Source of the DNA: Hydrogenothermaceae bacterium
GTDB taxonomy: Bacteria; Aquificota; Aquificia; Aquificales; Hydrogenothermaceae
Assembly (NCBI GenBank): GCA_015490675.1
Contig: WFXI01000281.1
Coordinates: 1 to 29,424, forward strand
Direction of reading: 5' to 3'
DNA length: 29,424 bases
The notes under the pieces were generated by a model. It did not search any database. It was not told the DNA's origin and saw only the letters and a program-made list of their open reading frames with translations. This document shows, piece by piece, positions 16,053 through 24,339 of this stretch. Position 1 is the first letter of the stretch. Each line of letters opens with the position of its first letter. The position numbers and the translations under genes are program-made.

Positions 16053-19000
16053 ATGAAAACATCAAGAAGAAACTTTTTAAAAGCTGTTGCTGCTGCAGTA
16101 GGTGGTGCTGCTCTCGTTAAAGGGGCTGTAGAAAAAGCCTCTACACCAGCAGTAGCTAGCGAAGAAACAACAGCAGAATTAACATTTACACCTAAACATT
16201 TAGACTACTATCCACCATTTGATAAATGGAATGATTGGAAAGAACCTGCAGGAGATGTGTGGAAATTAAAGGGAGGAGCTTTAAGGGATGGTGTAAAGCT
16301 AATTAACTACATGCTTGTTCCAACAGTTTGTAATAACTGTGAGGCAGCATGTGGTTTAACTGCTTGGGTAGATAAAGATGCCCTTGTAGTAAGAAAATTT
16401 ATGGGTAATCCGTTCCATACTGGTTCAAGAGGAAGAAACTGTGCTAAAGGTTATGCAGCACAGGCTCAAATGTACGACCCAGATAGAATACCTTTCCCAT
16501 TAAAAAGAGCTCCAGGAGCGAAAAGAGGAGAAGGTAAATGGGTTAGAACAACTTGGGATGAGGCTTTAGAAACTATCGGAAAGAAGATTAGAGAAACTCT
16601 TGAAAAAGGTTCTGAATTTGAAAGAAAAATGATTATGTACCATGTTGGAAGACCTAACGAGTCTGGTGGATTTACTGCAAGAGTTGTATGGACTTGGGGT
16701 GGTGACCACCATAACTCTCACACAAACATATGTTCGTCTGGTGGAAGACTTGGTTCAATTTCTTGGACAGGTGATGATAGAACATCTCCAGACTTTGCAG
16801 AATCTAGATTAATATTCTTATCTTCTTCTCACGCTGCAGATGCAGGGCACTACTATCAACAGCATGCTGGATATATTGCTGATGCTAGAGCAAAAGGTGC
16901 TAAGCTCGTTGTAATGGACCCCAGACTTTCTAACTCTGCAGGTATGGCAGACCTCTGGATACCTGTATGGCCAGGAACTGAAGGAGCTATTTTCTTAGCA
17001 TTATCAAACAGATTATTACAGGAAGATAAATACAATAGAAAATTTGTAGAAAGATGGTTTAACTGGAAAACATTTATTAAAGATAAAGAATACTTAAATT
17101 ACCTCAAAAAAGAAGGTAGAATTTCAAAGGTTCCAGAAGGAAACACATTTGAAGATTTTATATCTGTTTTAAAAGAACTATATTCTCCATACACATTTGA
17201 ATGGGCAGCAGAAGAAACAAAGGTTCCTATAGAAAAGATTGAAAAACTTTATGAGTATGTGCTTTGGGCTGGAGATAGAATTACATCTTACTTCTGGAGA
17301 GCACAGGCTGCAGGAAACCGTGGTGGTTGGATGAACGCTGGTAGAACAGGTTTATTCTTCTTAGCATTAACAGGTTCTATTGGTGGAGTTGGTGGAGTTG
17401 GCTGGCACCACTGGCATGTTCTTGGTGTTGGTGGAAAAGGTGGAAAAGCAACTTTAGCAGACAAACCAAAACCTGTAGATGATTGGAACGAATTATTATG
17501 GCCACCAGAATGGCCACTATCAACTTATGAACTTTCATTCTTATTACCACACTTACTCTCTGACGATGAGTGGAGAGAAAAATGGGCTAAAAGAGGGCTC
17601 AAAATACCTGGAAAACTAAAAGTTTGGATTTCTAAAATCTATAATCCTGTATGGATTAACCCAGATGGGTTTAGATGGATAGAAGTTTTAAGAGATGAAA
17701 ATAAAATGGAATTAACTGTAAACCTTTCTCCAACTTGGTCTGAAACTAACTGGTTTGTTGACTATATACTTCCAGTAGGACTTGCTGGAGAAAGACACGA
17801 TAACCAGTCTGCAGAATCTAAGCCTGAAAGATGGACTGCATTTAGACAGCCTGTTTTAAGGGTTGCTCTTCAAAAAATGGGATGGAAGCCTAAAGTTCCT
17901 TGGAGAGCAACTTTAGAAGCTCACAAAAAAGCAGGTCTTGGTGAAGTTTGGGAAGAAAACGAGTTCTGGATTAACTTAGCTTGGGCAATTGACCCAGATG
18001 GAAAACTTGGAATTAGAAAATACTGGGAATCTAAGAAAAATCCAGGACAGCCTGTAACTATCGAAGAGTGGTATGACGCAGCATTTGGAACATTACCTAA
18101 CTTAAGAAAGGTTTGTGAAAAGCTTGGAGTTACTCCTTATGAATATATGAGAGATAGAGGTGCTTGGACAGAGGAAACAAATGTTTACAATGTAATGGAA
18201 AGAGAAGTTCCTTACGACCCAGTTAAGAAAGCTATAAAGGTAAAAGGAAAATGGATACCGCTTTCTAAATGTGAGATTGATCCAGATACTGGTGCAGTTT
18301 ACTTAAAACACCATGGTGCAGATAAATATCACTCAGAAAGACATACAATAGCAGTTAAGAAAGATGGTAAGTTCTTAGTAGGATGGCATACACCAACAGG
18401 TCATCTTGAATACTACTCAAAAACATTTGTAGAATGGGGATGGCCTGAATATGCAATTCCTATTTATCCAAAAGATGAAGAGGACAGAAGAAAATTAGTT
18501 CACATCTTAACTCATGTTCACCACTCTTACATGACCGAAGAAAATGCGTTTGCTTTAAACCCTGTATTCAGACTTCCATACAACATTCATACAAGGTCTG
18601 TAAACGCTAAATGGTTAATGGAAATTTCTCAAAACCACAACCCAGTATGGATTTATGAAAAAGACGCAGAAAGACTTGGAATTAAAAGAGGAGACCCAAT
18701 TAAGGTAAGAGTTGTAGATCCAGTTTCTGGAATAGAAACAGGATATTTTGTTGGAATGGCAATGCCAACTCAAGCTACAAGACCTGGAGTGATTGCTTGT
18801 TCTCACCACTCAGGAAGATGGAGAGTTAAAAATACTGTTAAAGTAGATGGATTTAATCAAGAGCTTACAGTTATGAGTTATGGTTCTGCTTTAGCAGAAA
18901 TTAACGAACAAGGTAGCCTTAAAACTGTAAGATGGAAAGATGGTGTTTACCACCACGAAGTAAGAAGAAAACACAATGAAAAATGGCTCAAATGGCCATA

Positions 19001-19346
19001 TCCTGATTTCAACGATGATATTAAAGAAGTATGGTGGAAAGGAAATTCTGGCGTATGGCAGAATGCTGTATTCCCAGCAAACCCAGACCCACTCTCAGGT
19101 ATGCACTGCTGGCATAAGAAAGTATTAGTAGAAAAAGCTGGTCCAGATGATAGAATTGGTGATGTGGTAGTTAACATTGAGGCTACATTTAAGGTATATC
19201 AAGCTTGGAGAGATAAGCTCACAAGACCAGCTCCTGGACCAAACGGTTTAAGAAGACCAAAATGGTTCCCAAGACCTTGGTATCCTCATACAGATAAAGC
19301 TTATAGAATGCCAGGAACTTCTGGACATTCTTCTCATGAGGAATAA
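16053..19346 (+). CDS. Tat-exported molybdopterin oxidoreductase, catalytic subunit (TtrA/SrdA/SoeA/PsrA-like)
   Basis: 1097 residues, longer than PsrA (about 765) and slightly longer than TtrA (about 1020). The Tat signal carries SRRNFLK at 4-10. The [4Fe-4S] site is Cys93-x2-Cys96-x3-Cys100-x29-Cys130. Cys227 in HTNICSSGGRLG is the likely Mo ligand, placing it in the Cys-ligand branch (Psr, Phs, Ttr, Arr, Soe) rather than the Asp branch of the first enzyme. The C-terminal region is rich in Trp, with SGMHCWHKKV near residue 1015. Gene order B-C-A followed by TorD recalls Salmonella ttrBCA and Bacillus srdBCA. Substrates could be tetrathionate, polysulfide, sulfite, selenate or arsenate; the sequence alone does not decide. 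Confidence 0.85.
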   Translation: MKTSRRNFLKAVAAAVGGAALVKGAVEKASTPAVASEETTAELTFTPKHLDYYPPFDKWNDWKEPAGDVWKLKGGALRDGVKLINYMLVPTVCNNCEAACGLTAWVDKDALVVRKFMGNPFHTGSRGRNCAKGYAAQAQMYDPDRIPFPLKRAPGAKRGEGKWVRTTWDEALETIGKKIRETLEKGSEFERKMIMYHVGRPNESGGFTARVVWTWGGDHHNSHTNICSSGGRLGSISWTGDDRTSPDFAESRLIFLSSSHAADAGHYYQQHAGYIADARAKGAKLVVMDPRLSNSAGMADLWIPVWPGTEGAIFLALSNRLLQEDKYNRKFVERWFNWKTFIKDKEYLNYLKKEGRISKVPEGNTFEDFISVLKELYSPYTFEWAAEETKVPIEKIEKLYEYVLWAGDRITSYFWRAQAAGNRGGWMNAGRTGLFFLALTGSIGGVGGVGWHHWHVLGVGGKGGKATLADKPKPVDDWNELLWPPEWPLSTYELSFLLPHLLSDDEWREKWAKRGLKIPGKLKVWISKIYNPVWINPDGFRWIEVLRDENKMELTVNLSPTWSETNWFVDYILPVGLAGERHDNQSAESKPERWTAFRQPVLRVALQKMGWKPKVPWRATLEAHKKAGLGEVWEENEFWINLAWAIDPDGKLGIRKYWESKKNPGQPVTIEEWYDAAFGTLPNLRKVCEKLGVTPYEYMRDRGAWTEETNVYNVMEREVPYDPVKKAIKVKGKWIPLSKCEIDPDTGAVYLKHHGADKYHSERHTIAVKKDGKFLVGWHTPTGHLEYYSKTFVEWGWPEYAIPIYPKDEEDRRKLVHILTHVHHSYMTEENAFALNPVFRLPYNIHTRSVNAKWLMEISQNHNPVWIYEKDAERLGIKRGDPIKVRVVDPVSGIETGYFVGMAMPTQATRPGVIACSHHSGRWRVKNTVKVDGFNQELTVMSYGSALAEINEQGSLKTVRWKDGVYHHEVRRKHNEKWLKWPYPDFNDDIKEVWWKGNSGVWQNAVFPANPDPLSGMHCWHKKVLVEKAGPDDRIGDVVVNIEATFKVYQAWRDKLTRPAPGPNGLRRPKWFPRPWYPHTDKAYRMPGTSGHSSHEE

Positions 19347-19357
19347 TTTTTATAAAT

Positions 19358-19381
19358 GGGGAGCGTTGTCTCCCCTTATTT
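19358..19381 (+). terminator. Possible leaky terminator after the catalytic subunit gene
   Basis: Stem GGGGAG/CTCCCC (19358-19363 with 19370-19375) with a six-base loop and a short T-rich run TTATTT. The U-tract is poor and forms the left arm of the next hairpin, so it probably weakens rather than blocks transcription into the chaperone gene. Confidence 0.5.
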
Positions 19382-19416
19382 GTAAAATTCATCTAAAAGG
19401 TGGATTTTACAAATAA
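19376..19416 (+). other. Long AU-rich hairpin between the molybdoenzyme and chaperone genes
   Basis: Bases 19376-19393 pair with 19399-19416 as an unbroken 18-base-pair RNA stem (two G-U pairs) around the loop TAAAA. It begins immediately after the GGGGAG stem and ends about ten bases before the AGAGGA ribosome binding site of the TorD gene. The DNA arms would also be imperfect palindromes, but the G-U pairs fit RNA better. It may be an RNA processing or stability element. Confidence 0.75.
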
Positions 19417-19434
19417 TAACTTTAGAGGAAGTCC

Positions 19435-20073
19435 ATGGAAGATATCATCGAAGTTACACAAGCTAGAATAAATATGTATGGTCTACTATCAAGACTTTTC
19501 ATAGAAGAAGTAGATCCATTTACCCTTGCAAAAATAAAAGAAAATGAAGACTTGTTAGAACTGTTCCCTAATACTAGAGAATGGGATAAATTTTGGGAAA
19601 AGGATGTAATGAAACTTGTAGAAGAAGATTTAAATGTAGATTTTACAACAATATTTATTTTAAATGTGTATCCTTATGAGTCAGTTTTTGTCAATGATGA
19701 AGGACACATAAATCCTACTATAACAAATCCAACACTGATTTTTTATAGAGATAATGGATATGCTATTGACTTAAATAAAACAAGGGCTTTATCTCCTGAC
19801 CATATTGGTGTTGAGCTTGAGTTTATGATGAATTTAGCTCAGGAAGAATTAAATGCGTTAGCCAGAGAAGATGAAAAGGAAGTAGAAAGGGTTAGAAAAA
19901 TTCAAAAAAAATTTTTAGAAGAGCATTTAGCTAATTGGGGACTTCCTTATCTTTTAGCTGTAAAAGATATAGCTGAAACCCCTTTCTACTATGATGTAGC
20001 AGATGCAACTTTAGAATTTTTAATGTCTGATTTAGAGCATCTTTCTAATCTTTTAGAAGAGCAAACAGCTTAA
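19435..20073 (+). CDS. TorD/DmsD-family molybdoenzyme maturation chaperone
   Basis: 212 residues, acidic and helical, the usual length of TorD-type chaperones. The pattern fits: a start of the form RINMYGLLSRLFIEEVDP, a central LSPDHIGVELEFMMNLAQ (the family E/P-x2-P-D-H-x2-x-E-L-E-F-M motif) and a following HLANWGLPYLLAVKDIAETPFY. These proteins bind the Tat signal of a molybdoenzyme until cofactor insertion. It directly follows the second catalytic gene; since the first operon has no chaperone, it may serve both Tat signals, which share SRRNFLKA. AGAGGA lies just before the ATG. Confidence 0.88.
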   Translation: MEDIIEVTQARINMYGLLSRLFIEEVDPFTLAKIKENEDLLELFPNTREWDKFWEKDVMKLVEEDLNVDFTTIFILNVYPYESVFVNDEGHINPTITNPTLIFYRDNGYAIDLNKTRALSPDHIGVELEFMMNLAQEELNALAREDEKEVERVRKIQKKFLEEHLANWGLPYLLAVKDIAETPFYYDVADATLEFLMSDLEHLSNLLEEQTA

Positions 20074-20090
20074 TAATCGAGGTTTCTATC

Positions 20091-21188
20091 ATGACTAAGT
20101 TAAATTTTGATATATATGCTTGTGTAAGGACTTATTATAGATATTCATCATGTCAAAAGTGTATTGATGTTTGTCCAAAAGAAGAAGTTTTATATATAGA
20201 AAATGACAAAATTAAAATAAATGAAGAAAATTGTATTCATTGTGGAGCTTGTTTAGGAGTTTGTCCAACTGAAGCTTTTTCCTTAAAAGGTTTTTCTCCT
20301 AAGGAACTTTTTGAAAATATGGTTGAAAATGGTGAGAATTTAATTAGCTGTAAATTGAATGTTCCATGTGCATCTGCAGTTGATAGTCAATATTTAGTTT
20401 CTCTTGCTTTAAAAAATGAAACTGATATTATTGTTGACATTGGGTATTGTGAAACCTGTGAAATAGGAAATCTTAAAGATAGAATACAGCAAATAGCGGA
20501 AGAATCAAATTATATATTAGAAACTTTAGAAGTTCCTTATAGAGTAAAACTTGAACCTGTTAAATATGAAAAACCAGAAGAAGAAAAGAAAAAAGAAGAA
20601 AGAAGAAGTTTCTTAAAAAGATTTGCAAAACAAACAGCAGGACTTACATTCTGGGCAATGATGCCTGTTATGCCAGAAATTTCAGAGGAAGAAAATCAAG
20701 AGGAAGAAGAAGTTTACAAAAATCTTGTAGAAGAAAAAGTGGTTCCAGATAAAAGAGTTATATTTGTGAAAACATTAAAAGAAAGCGGAATAGACTTAAA
20801 AGATAAGTATCTAGAAGTAGATAGAATATCATTTACATCTGAAAAATGGATAGATAACAAAAAATGTACTAACTGTTATATTTGTTATCATATGTGTCCC
20901 ACTGGAGCACTAAAAGAAGGAGACCAGAAACTATCTATATTATTTGAACCAGCATTATGTGTGAAATGTAGAATATGTCATGAAATGTGTCCAGAGGATT
21001 GCTTACATCTAGCCGAAAAGTTAGAATTAGATACTTTTGTAAATAAAGTTGAAGTGTTAGCTGAGCATGTAATGATACCTTGTGAAGAATGTATGATGCC
21101 ATTTTCTTATAAAGGAGATTCTACAATCTGCCCTAGATGTAGAAGGCTTCAAGATGAAATTAAAGATTTATTAAGAATAGGCGATTAG
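20091..21188 (+). CDS. Multi-cluster ferredoxin-type protein with internal twin-arginine-like segment
   Basis: 365 residues. The N-terminal part has Cys11, 21, 24, 28 and then Cys48, 51, 54, 58 (CIHCGACLGVCP). The middle (about 85-150) has further Cys pairs, CETC at 120-123 among them, but no family I can name. Residues 171-195 read RRSFLK followed by a hydrophobic stretch, a Tat-like motif in the middle of the protein. The C-terminal part has two classical [4Fe-4S] motifs (from Cys259 and Cys290) and then CEEC/CPRC (331-334, 347-350), a zinc-ribbon-like pair. With no N-terminal signal it is probably cytoplasmic. It follows the TorD gene by 17 bases and may act in maturation or electron supply; similarity to NapF-like proteins is only general. 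Confidence 0.75.
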   Translation: MTKLNFDIYACVRTYYRYSSCQKCIDVCPKEEVLYIENDKIKINEENCIHCGACLGVCPTEAFSLKGFSPKELFENMVENGENLISCKLNVPCASAVDSQYLVSLALKNETDIIVDIGYCETCEIGNLKDRIQQIAEESNYILETLEVPYRVKLEPVKYEKPEEEKKKEERRSFLKRFAKQTAGLTFWAMMPVMPEISEEENQEEEEVYKNLVEEKVVPDKRVIFVKTLKESGIDLKDKYLEVDRISFTSEKWIDNKKCTNCYICYHMCPTGALKEGDQKLSILFEPALCVKCRICHEMCPEDCLHLAEKLELDTFVNKVEVLAEHVMIPCEECMMPFSYKGDSTICPRCRRLQDEIKDLLRIGD

Positions 21189-21204
21189 CCGCCTATTTTT
21201 CTTT
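21176..21204 (+). terminator. Terminator between convergent genes
   Basis: Stem AATAGGCG (21176-21183) with CGCCTATT (21190-21197), loop ATTAGC, followed on the plus strand by TTTTTCTTTT. It overlaps the ends of both the ferredoxin gene and the convergent ABM gene. On the minus strand the tail is only weakly T-rich. Confidence 0.8.
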
Positions 21205-21513
21205 TATTACTTCATAAACTTCTACAGTTGGATGTCCTGCAAACCACTCCCTTGGTGGTGGATTTTCGTGGGCTTTTCTAAAAGCCTCACTTTCAGTGTA
21301 AGATTTAAAGCTCTCTAAATCTTCCCAATATGTTTCAATTATGAAGGTATTATTATCCTGAGGAGGTGGAATATTTACAGGTTTTAAAATATTCATTTTT
21401 ATAAAACCTTTTTGGTCTGTTAAACCTTTTTCTCCAAATTCTTCTCTTGCTCTTTTTTCGAAATCTTCAAAGTGTTTTGGATTAATTGGAAACTTTGTCA
21501 TTACTACTATCAT
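21193..21513 (-). CDS. ABM-domain protein (antibiotic biosynthesis monooxygenase / IsdG-like fold)
   Basis: 106 residues, the size of single-domain ABM proteins. The fold signature is visible: MIVVMTKFPI start, a central ETYWEDLESFKSYTESEAFRKAH segment with the aromatic and His positions common to the family, and a VEVYEVI end. Members include haem-degrading IsdG/HmoB-type enzymes and small monooxygenases acting without cofactors; the sequence does not decide. The ATG overlaps the upstream gene's TGA (ATGA), so the pair is translationally coupled. Confidence 0.75.
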   Translation of the reverse strand: MIVVMTKFPINPKHFEDFEKRAREEFGEKGLTDQKGFIKMNILKPVNIPPPQDNNTFIIETYWEDLESFKSYTESEAFRKAHENPPPREWFAGHPTVEVYEVIKEK

Positions 21514-21833
21514 TTTTCTAACTTAACCTCGTATATATCTTCTTTGTCTTCATAATAAAGGATTATTTTAAATTCTTCAAGGGTTTGTAGGATTTCTTCC
21601 ATTTTTTCTTTTTTTAGTTGTAAATGAAGGGCATCTTTTGATAAATCTAAAATATCTTCTTTCTTTGATGTTCCAATACTGTATGTGAAATTTTCTGTTT
21701 TCCAGACTCTTTGAATTTGCCCCATAAATGGGTGTTCTTGAACTTCGATAGGAAACATCTGGATTAACTGTTGGTCTGTTATCTGAATTTGAATCTCTGT
21801 TGGATGGAATCTCTTGAGCTTATATATTTTCAT
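21510..21833 (-). CDS. Unrecognised 107-residue protein coupled to the ABM gene
   Basis: A small, soluble, charged protein of 107 residues without signal peptide or membrane segment. I do not recognise it. The first part has a Gln/Ile-rich stretch (EIQIQITDQQLIQMF, near 13-27), the second a helical Lys/Glu-rich part that ends with YEDKEDIYEVKLEK. Coupled to the ABM gene by a four-base ATGA overlap, so the products may work together. It lies just beyond the terminator of the peroxiredoxin gene. Confidence 0.65.
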   Translation of the reverse strand: MKIYKLKRFHPTEIQIQITDQQLIQMFPIEVQEHPFMGQIQRVWKTENFTYSIGTSKKEDILDLSKDALHLQLKKEKMEEILQTLEEFKIILYYEDKEDIYEVKLEK

Positions 21834-21842
21834 TGGTTTATT

Positions 21843-21865
21843 TTAAATAGGGGCAAGAAGCCCCT
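21843..21865 (-). terminator. Terminator after the peroxiredoxin gene
   Basis: Stem AGGGGC (21849-21854) with GCCCCT (21860-21865) and loop AAGAA, ten bases beyond the peroxiredoxin stop on the minus strand. On that strand the hairpin is followed by TATTTAAAATAAA, only partly T-rich. Confidence 0.65.
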
Positions 21866-21874
21866 TTGAATTTA

Positions 21875-22477
21875 TTACTCGTTTAATGCCTCGTAAACTT
21901 TTCCTACGAGTTCTTCTGAAGGTTTTAAAGTTTTCTTTCCAGGTTCCCATTTTGCTGGGCAAGCTTCGTCTGGATGGCCAATTAAGTATGCGTTAGCTTC
22001 CATTTTTCTTAATAATTCTTGAGCATTTCTTCCAACATTGTAGAAGTTAACTTCTGAGCCAACAAGTTTTCCTTCTGGAGAAATGATGAAAGTACCTCTT
22101 AATGCAAGTCCTGTATTGCAGTCGTAAACTCCAAACATTTTAGAAACTTTTCCTGTTGGGTCAGCACCCATTGGATATTTTACATTTTCTAAGAGTTTTT
22201 CATCTCTGTGCCATGCTAAGTGAACAAATTTTGTATCAGTAGATACTGATACTACTTCTGCTCCAAGTTCTTTTAACTTAGGATATACTTCTGCTAAGTC
22301 TGCGAGCTCTGTTGGACATACAAATGTAAAGTCTGCTGGGTAGAAGAATAAAATTGTCCATTTTCCTTCTTCTTTAGCTTTCTTTAATGAGAAAGTTCCA
22401 AATTTTCCTGTTTCTGGTTCATAAGTTTCCATTTCAAACTCAGGTACTTCTTGACCTACTAAGATTACATCTGACAT
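21875..22477 (-). CDS. Typical 2-Cys peroxiredoxin (AhpC/Prx1 type)
   Basis: 200 residues. It reduces hydrogen peroxide and organic hydroperoxides in the cytoplasm. The peroxidatic site is FFYPADFTFVCPTEL with Cys54, and the resolving Cys173 sits in ACPAKW near the C-terminus, as in typical 2-Cys enzymes. A C-terminal extension of 28 residues after the resolving Cys is normal for the AhpC class. GGAGG lies nine bases before the ATG. The reductant (AhpF or thioredoxin) is not encoded nearby. A 14-base palindrome lies upstream. Confidence 0.94.
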   Translation of the reverse strand: MSDVILVGQEVPEFEMETYEPETGKFGTFSLKKAKEEGKWTILFFYPADFTFVCPTELADLAEVYPKLKELGAEVVSVSTDTKFVHLAWHRDEKLLENVKYPMGADPTGKVSKMFGVYDCNTGLALRGTFIISPEGKLVGSEVNFYNVGRNAQELLRKMEANAYLIGHPDEACPAKWEPGKKTLKPSEELVGKVYEALNE

Positions 22478-22541
22478 GTTTCTTTACCTCCATTGGTTTT
22501 TTATTTAAATAAATGATAACAATTCCTAATAAGTAGTTGAA

Positions 22542-22555
22542 ATGACTTTAGTCAT
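22542..22555. promoter_or_regulatory. Palindrome upstream of the peroxiredoxin gene
   Basis: ATGACT-TT-AGTCAT, six-base arms with a two-base centre, lying just after the recJ stop and about 65 bases before the peroxiredoxin start. A weak minus-strand promoter (TTCAAC, 17 bases, TATCAT) lies directly downstream of it, so it is placed like an activator or repressor site. Confidence 0.35.
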
Positions 22556-22560
22556 ATATG

Positions 22561-24258
22561 CTAATTTATTTTTATATCGTTTATTATAAAATCTATAGTC
22601 GTTTTTCCATTCCAGCAAGAGCTTTTTGGTGTATAAACAATATCAACTATTTGACCTACAGATAGAAGGTTTATATAGCTTTTTGCTCCCCACCAGAGTG
22701 CTTGAAATGTTTGCTTAGTAGATTCTTCTTTTAGCCAGAACTTTATGTGTTGTTGTTCATTACCAACAGTTATAAAGTCTTGTATTCTTATATTTCTTCC
22801 TATAAATTTTGGATATGGATTACCTTCTCCAAAAGGTTCTAAAATTGATAGTTTTTTGAAATTTTCTTCATTCCAATAAGACAAAGGAACTTCCATATCC
22901 ACTTCTATAATAGGTTCTTCTTTTTCAAATCTTTCTATTTCTTCTTCTAGTACTTTTTCTAAAATCGGAATGTTAGAACTTTTTATAGTCAGCCCTGCAG
23001 CCATTGAATGACCGCCAAATTTTTCAAACAGGTATGAATGTTTTTCTAAAATTTTATAAATATTTATTTCTTTTGTACTTCTTACAGAACCAACAGCATA
23101 ACCGTTTTGAATAGACAAAACTATCGCTGGAACTTTATACTTTTCAAGTAATCTTCCTGCTACTATACCAATTACACCAGAATGCCAGTTTTCATTTGCT
23201 ATAACAATAGAATTTGAAAAACCTTTTTGTTTTATTGAAATTTGACTTTCTTTAAAAACAGTTTCTGTTATTTTTTGTCTTTTTTTATTTAAAAGTTCAA
23301 GCTCATAAGCAAGTTGTTTACTTTGTTTATCATCTCTAGATATTAAAAGTTTTACCGCCTTTTTAGCATCGTCTAACCTTCCTGCTGCGTTTATTCTTGG
23401 TGCTATATGAAAGCTAATATCAAAACTATTAACCTTGTTTAAAGACAAAGTTTCTAGAAGAGCTTTTATCCCATGTCTTTGTTTTTTATTTATTTCTTCT
23501 ATTCCTTTTTTAACTAAAATTCTATTTAATAAAGATAGCGGAACAACATCTGCAATTGTACCAATAGATACAATATCTAAATAAGGTCTTAGTTTTATAT
23601 CAAGATTTAACAGTTTTCTAAGCATTATCATTATGTAAAAAACAAGACCCACTGTTGAAAGATGTTGAAAGTTTTGGTTTAAATCACTATGAAGCTTTGG
23701 GTTTAAAATATTTATGTTATCTGCTTTCCATTCAGGAGTCTTAGGCTCATGGTGGTCTATAACAAAAACTTCAAGTCCTTGCTCGGTTGCATAAATTAAC
23801 TCTTCATGTGCATTTGTCCCACTGTCTAAAACTATTAATACATCTGCTATCTGTCCAATTTTTTTTATTGCTTTTTTGTTTAGCCCGTATCCTTCGTTAA
23901 ATCTACTAGGGATGTAGTATTTTGTTTTTACTCCTATATCATATAAAAAATTTGCAAGTAAGGCTGTACTTGTTATACCATCTGCATCATAATCTCCATA
24001 TATAACTATTCTTTTTCTTTGTTTTATTCTATGAGCTAATTTTTCCGCGATTTCTTCTAATTGTTTGAATTCCTTAGGAGAAGATAGTTTTTCTAAAGTC
24101 GGATATATGTATTCTTCTTCTAATTTATTATCAAAAAGCTCTTTTCTGTTATACAGAAGTTGAGCTATGACCTTTCCATATTTTTCTATAAGATATTCAG
24201 GGGCTTTATTTGTTTTCTCTATTAAAAGCCACCTTTGCCCAGATATTCCTTTTTCCAT
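22561..24258 (-). CDS. recJ: Single-stranded-DNA-specific exonuclease RecJ
   Basis: 565 residues when started at the ATG at 24256-24258, which has AAGGAT a few bases upstream; a TTG at 24285 in the same frame has no such site. It degrades single-stranded DNA 5' to 3' in recombination and repair. DHH-family motifs in order: VIYGDYDADGITS (about 85-97), VLDSGTN, VIDHHEP (Asp168-His169-His170), APRINAAGRLDDA, and the DHHA1 motif FGGHSMAAGLT. The last 100 residues form the usual C-terminal OB-like part. Divergent from the gene at 24340. Confidence 0.95.
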   Translation of the reverse strand: MEKGISGQRWLLIEKTNKAPEYLIEKYGKVIAQLLYNRKELFDNKLEEEYIYPTLEKLSSPKEFKQLEEIAEKLAHRIKQRKRIVIYGDYDADGITSTALLANFLYDIGVKTKYYIPSRFNEGYGLNKKAIKKIGQIADVLIVLDSGTNAHEELIYATEQGLEVFVIDHHEPKTPEWKADNINILNPKLHSDLNQNFQHLSTVGLVFYIMIMLRKLLNLDIKLRPYLDIVSIGTIADVVPLSLLNRILVKKGIEEINKKQRHGIKALLETLSLNKVNSFDISFHIAPRINAAGRLDDAKKAVKLLISRDDKQSKQLAYELELLNKKRQKITETVFKESQISIKQKGFSNSIVIANENWHSGVIGIVAGRLLEKYKVPAIVLSIQNGYAVGSVRSTKEINIYKILEKHSYLFEKFGGHSMAAGLTIKSSNIPILEKVLEEEIERFEKEEPIIEVDMEVPLSYWNEENFKKLSILEPFGEGNPYPKFIGRNIRIQDFITVGNEQQHIKFWLKEESTKQTFQALWWGAKSYINLLSVGQIVDIVYTPKSSCWNGKTTIDFIINDIKIN

Positions 24259-24339
24259 CTTTATCCTTAATATTGTTAGAAACAAGATTATAACATATTA
24301 TATTAACTATATAATTTTCATACTAGTGGGATATTTACA

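Noticed and set aside
24259..24339. Divergent promoters between recJ and the gene at 24340
   Set aside because: TATAAT-like hexamers occur on both strands, but no -35 box stands at a proper distance, so I could not assign a specific promoter.
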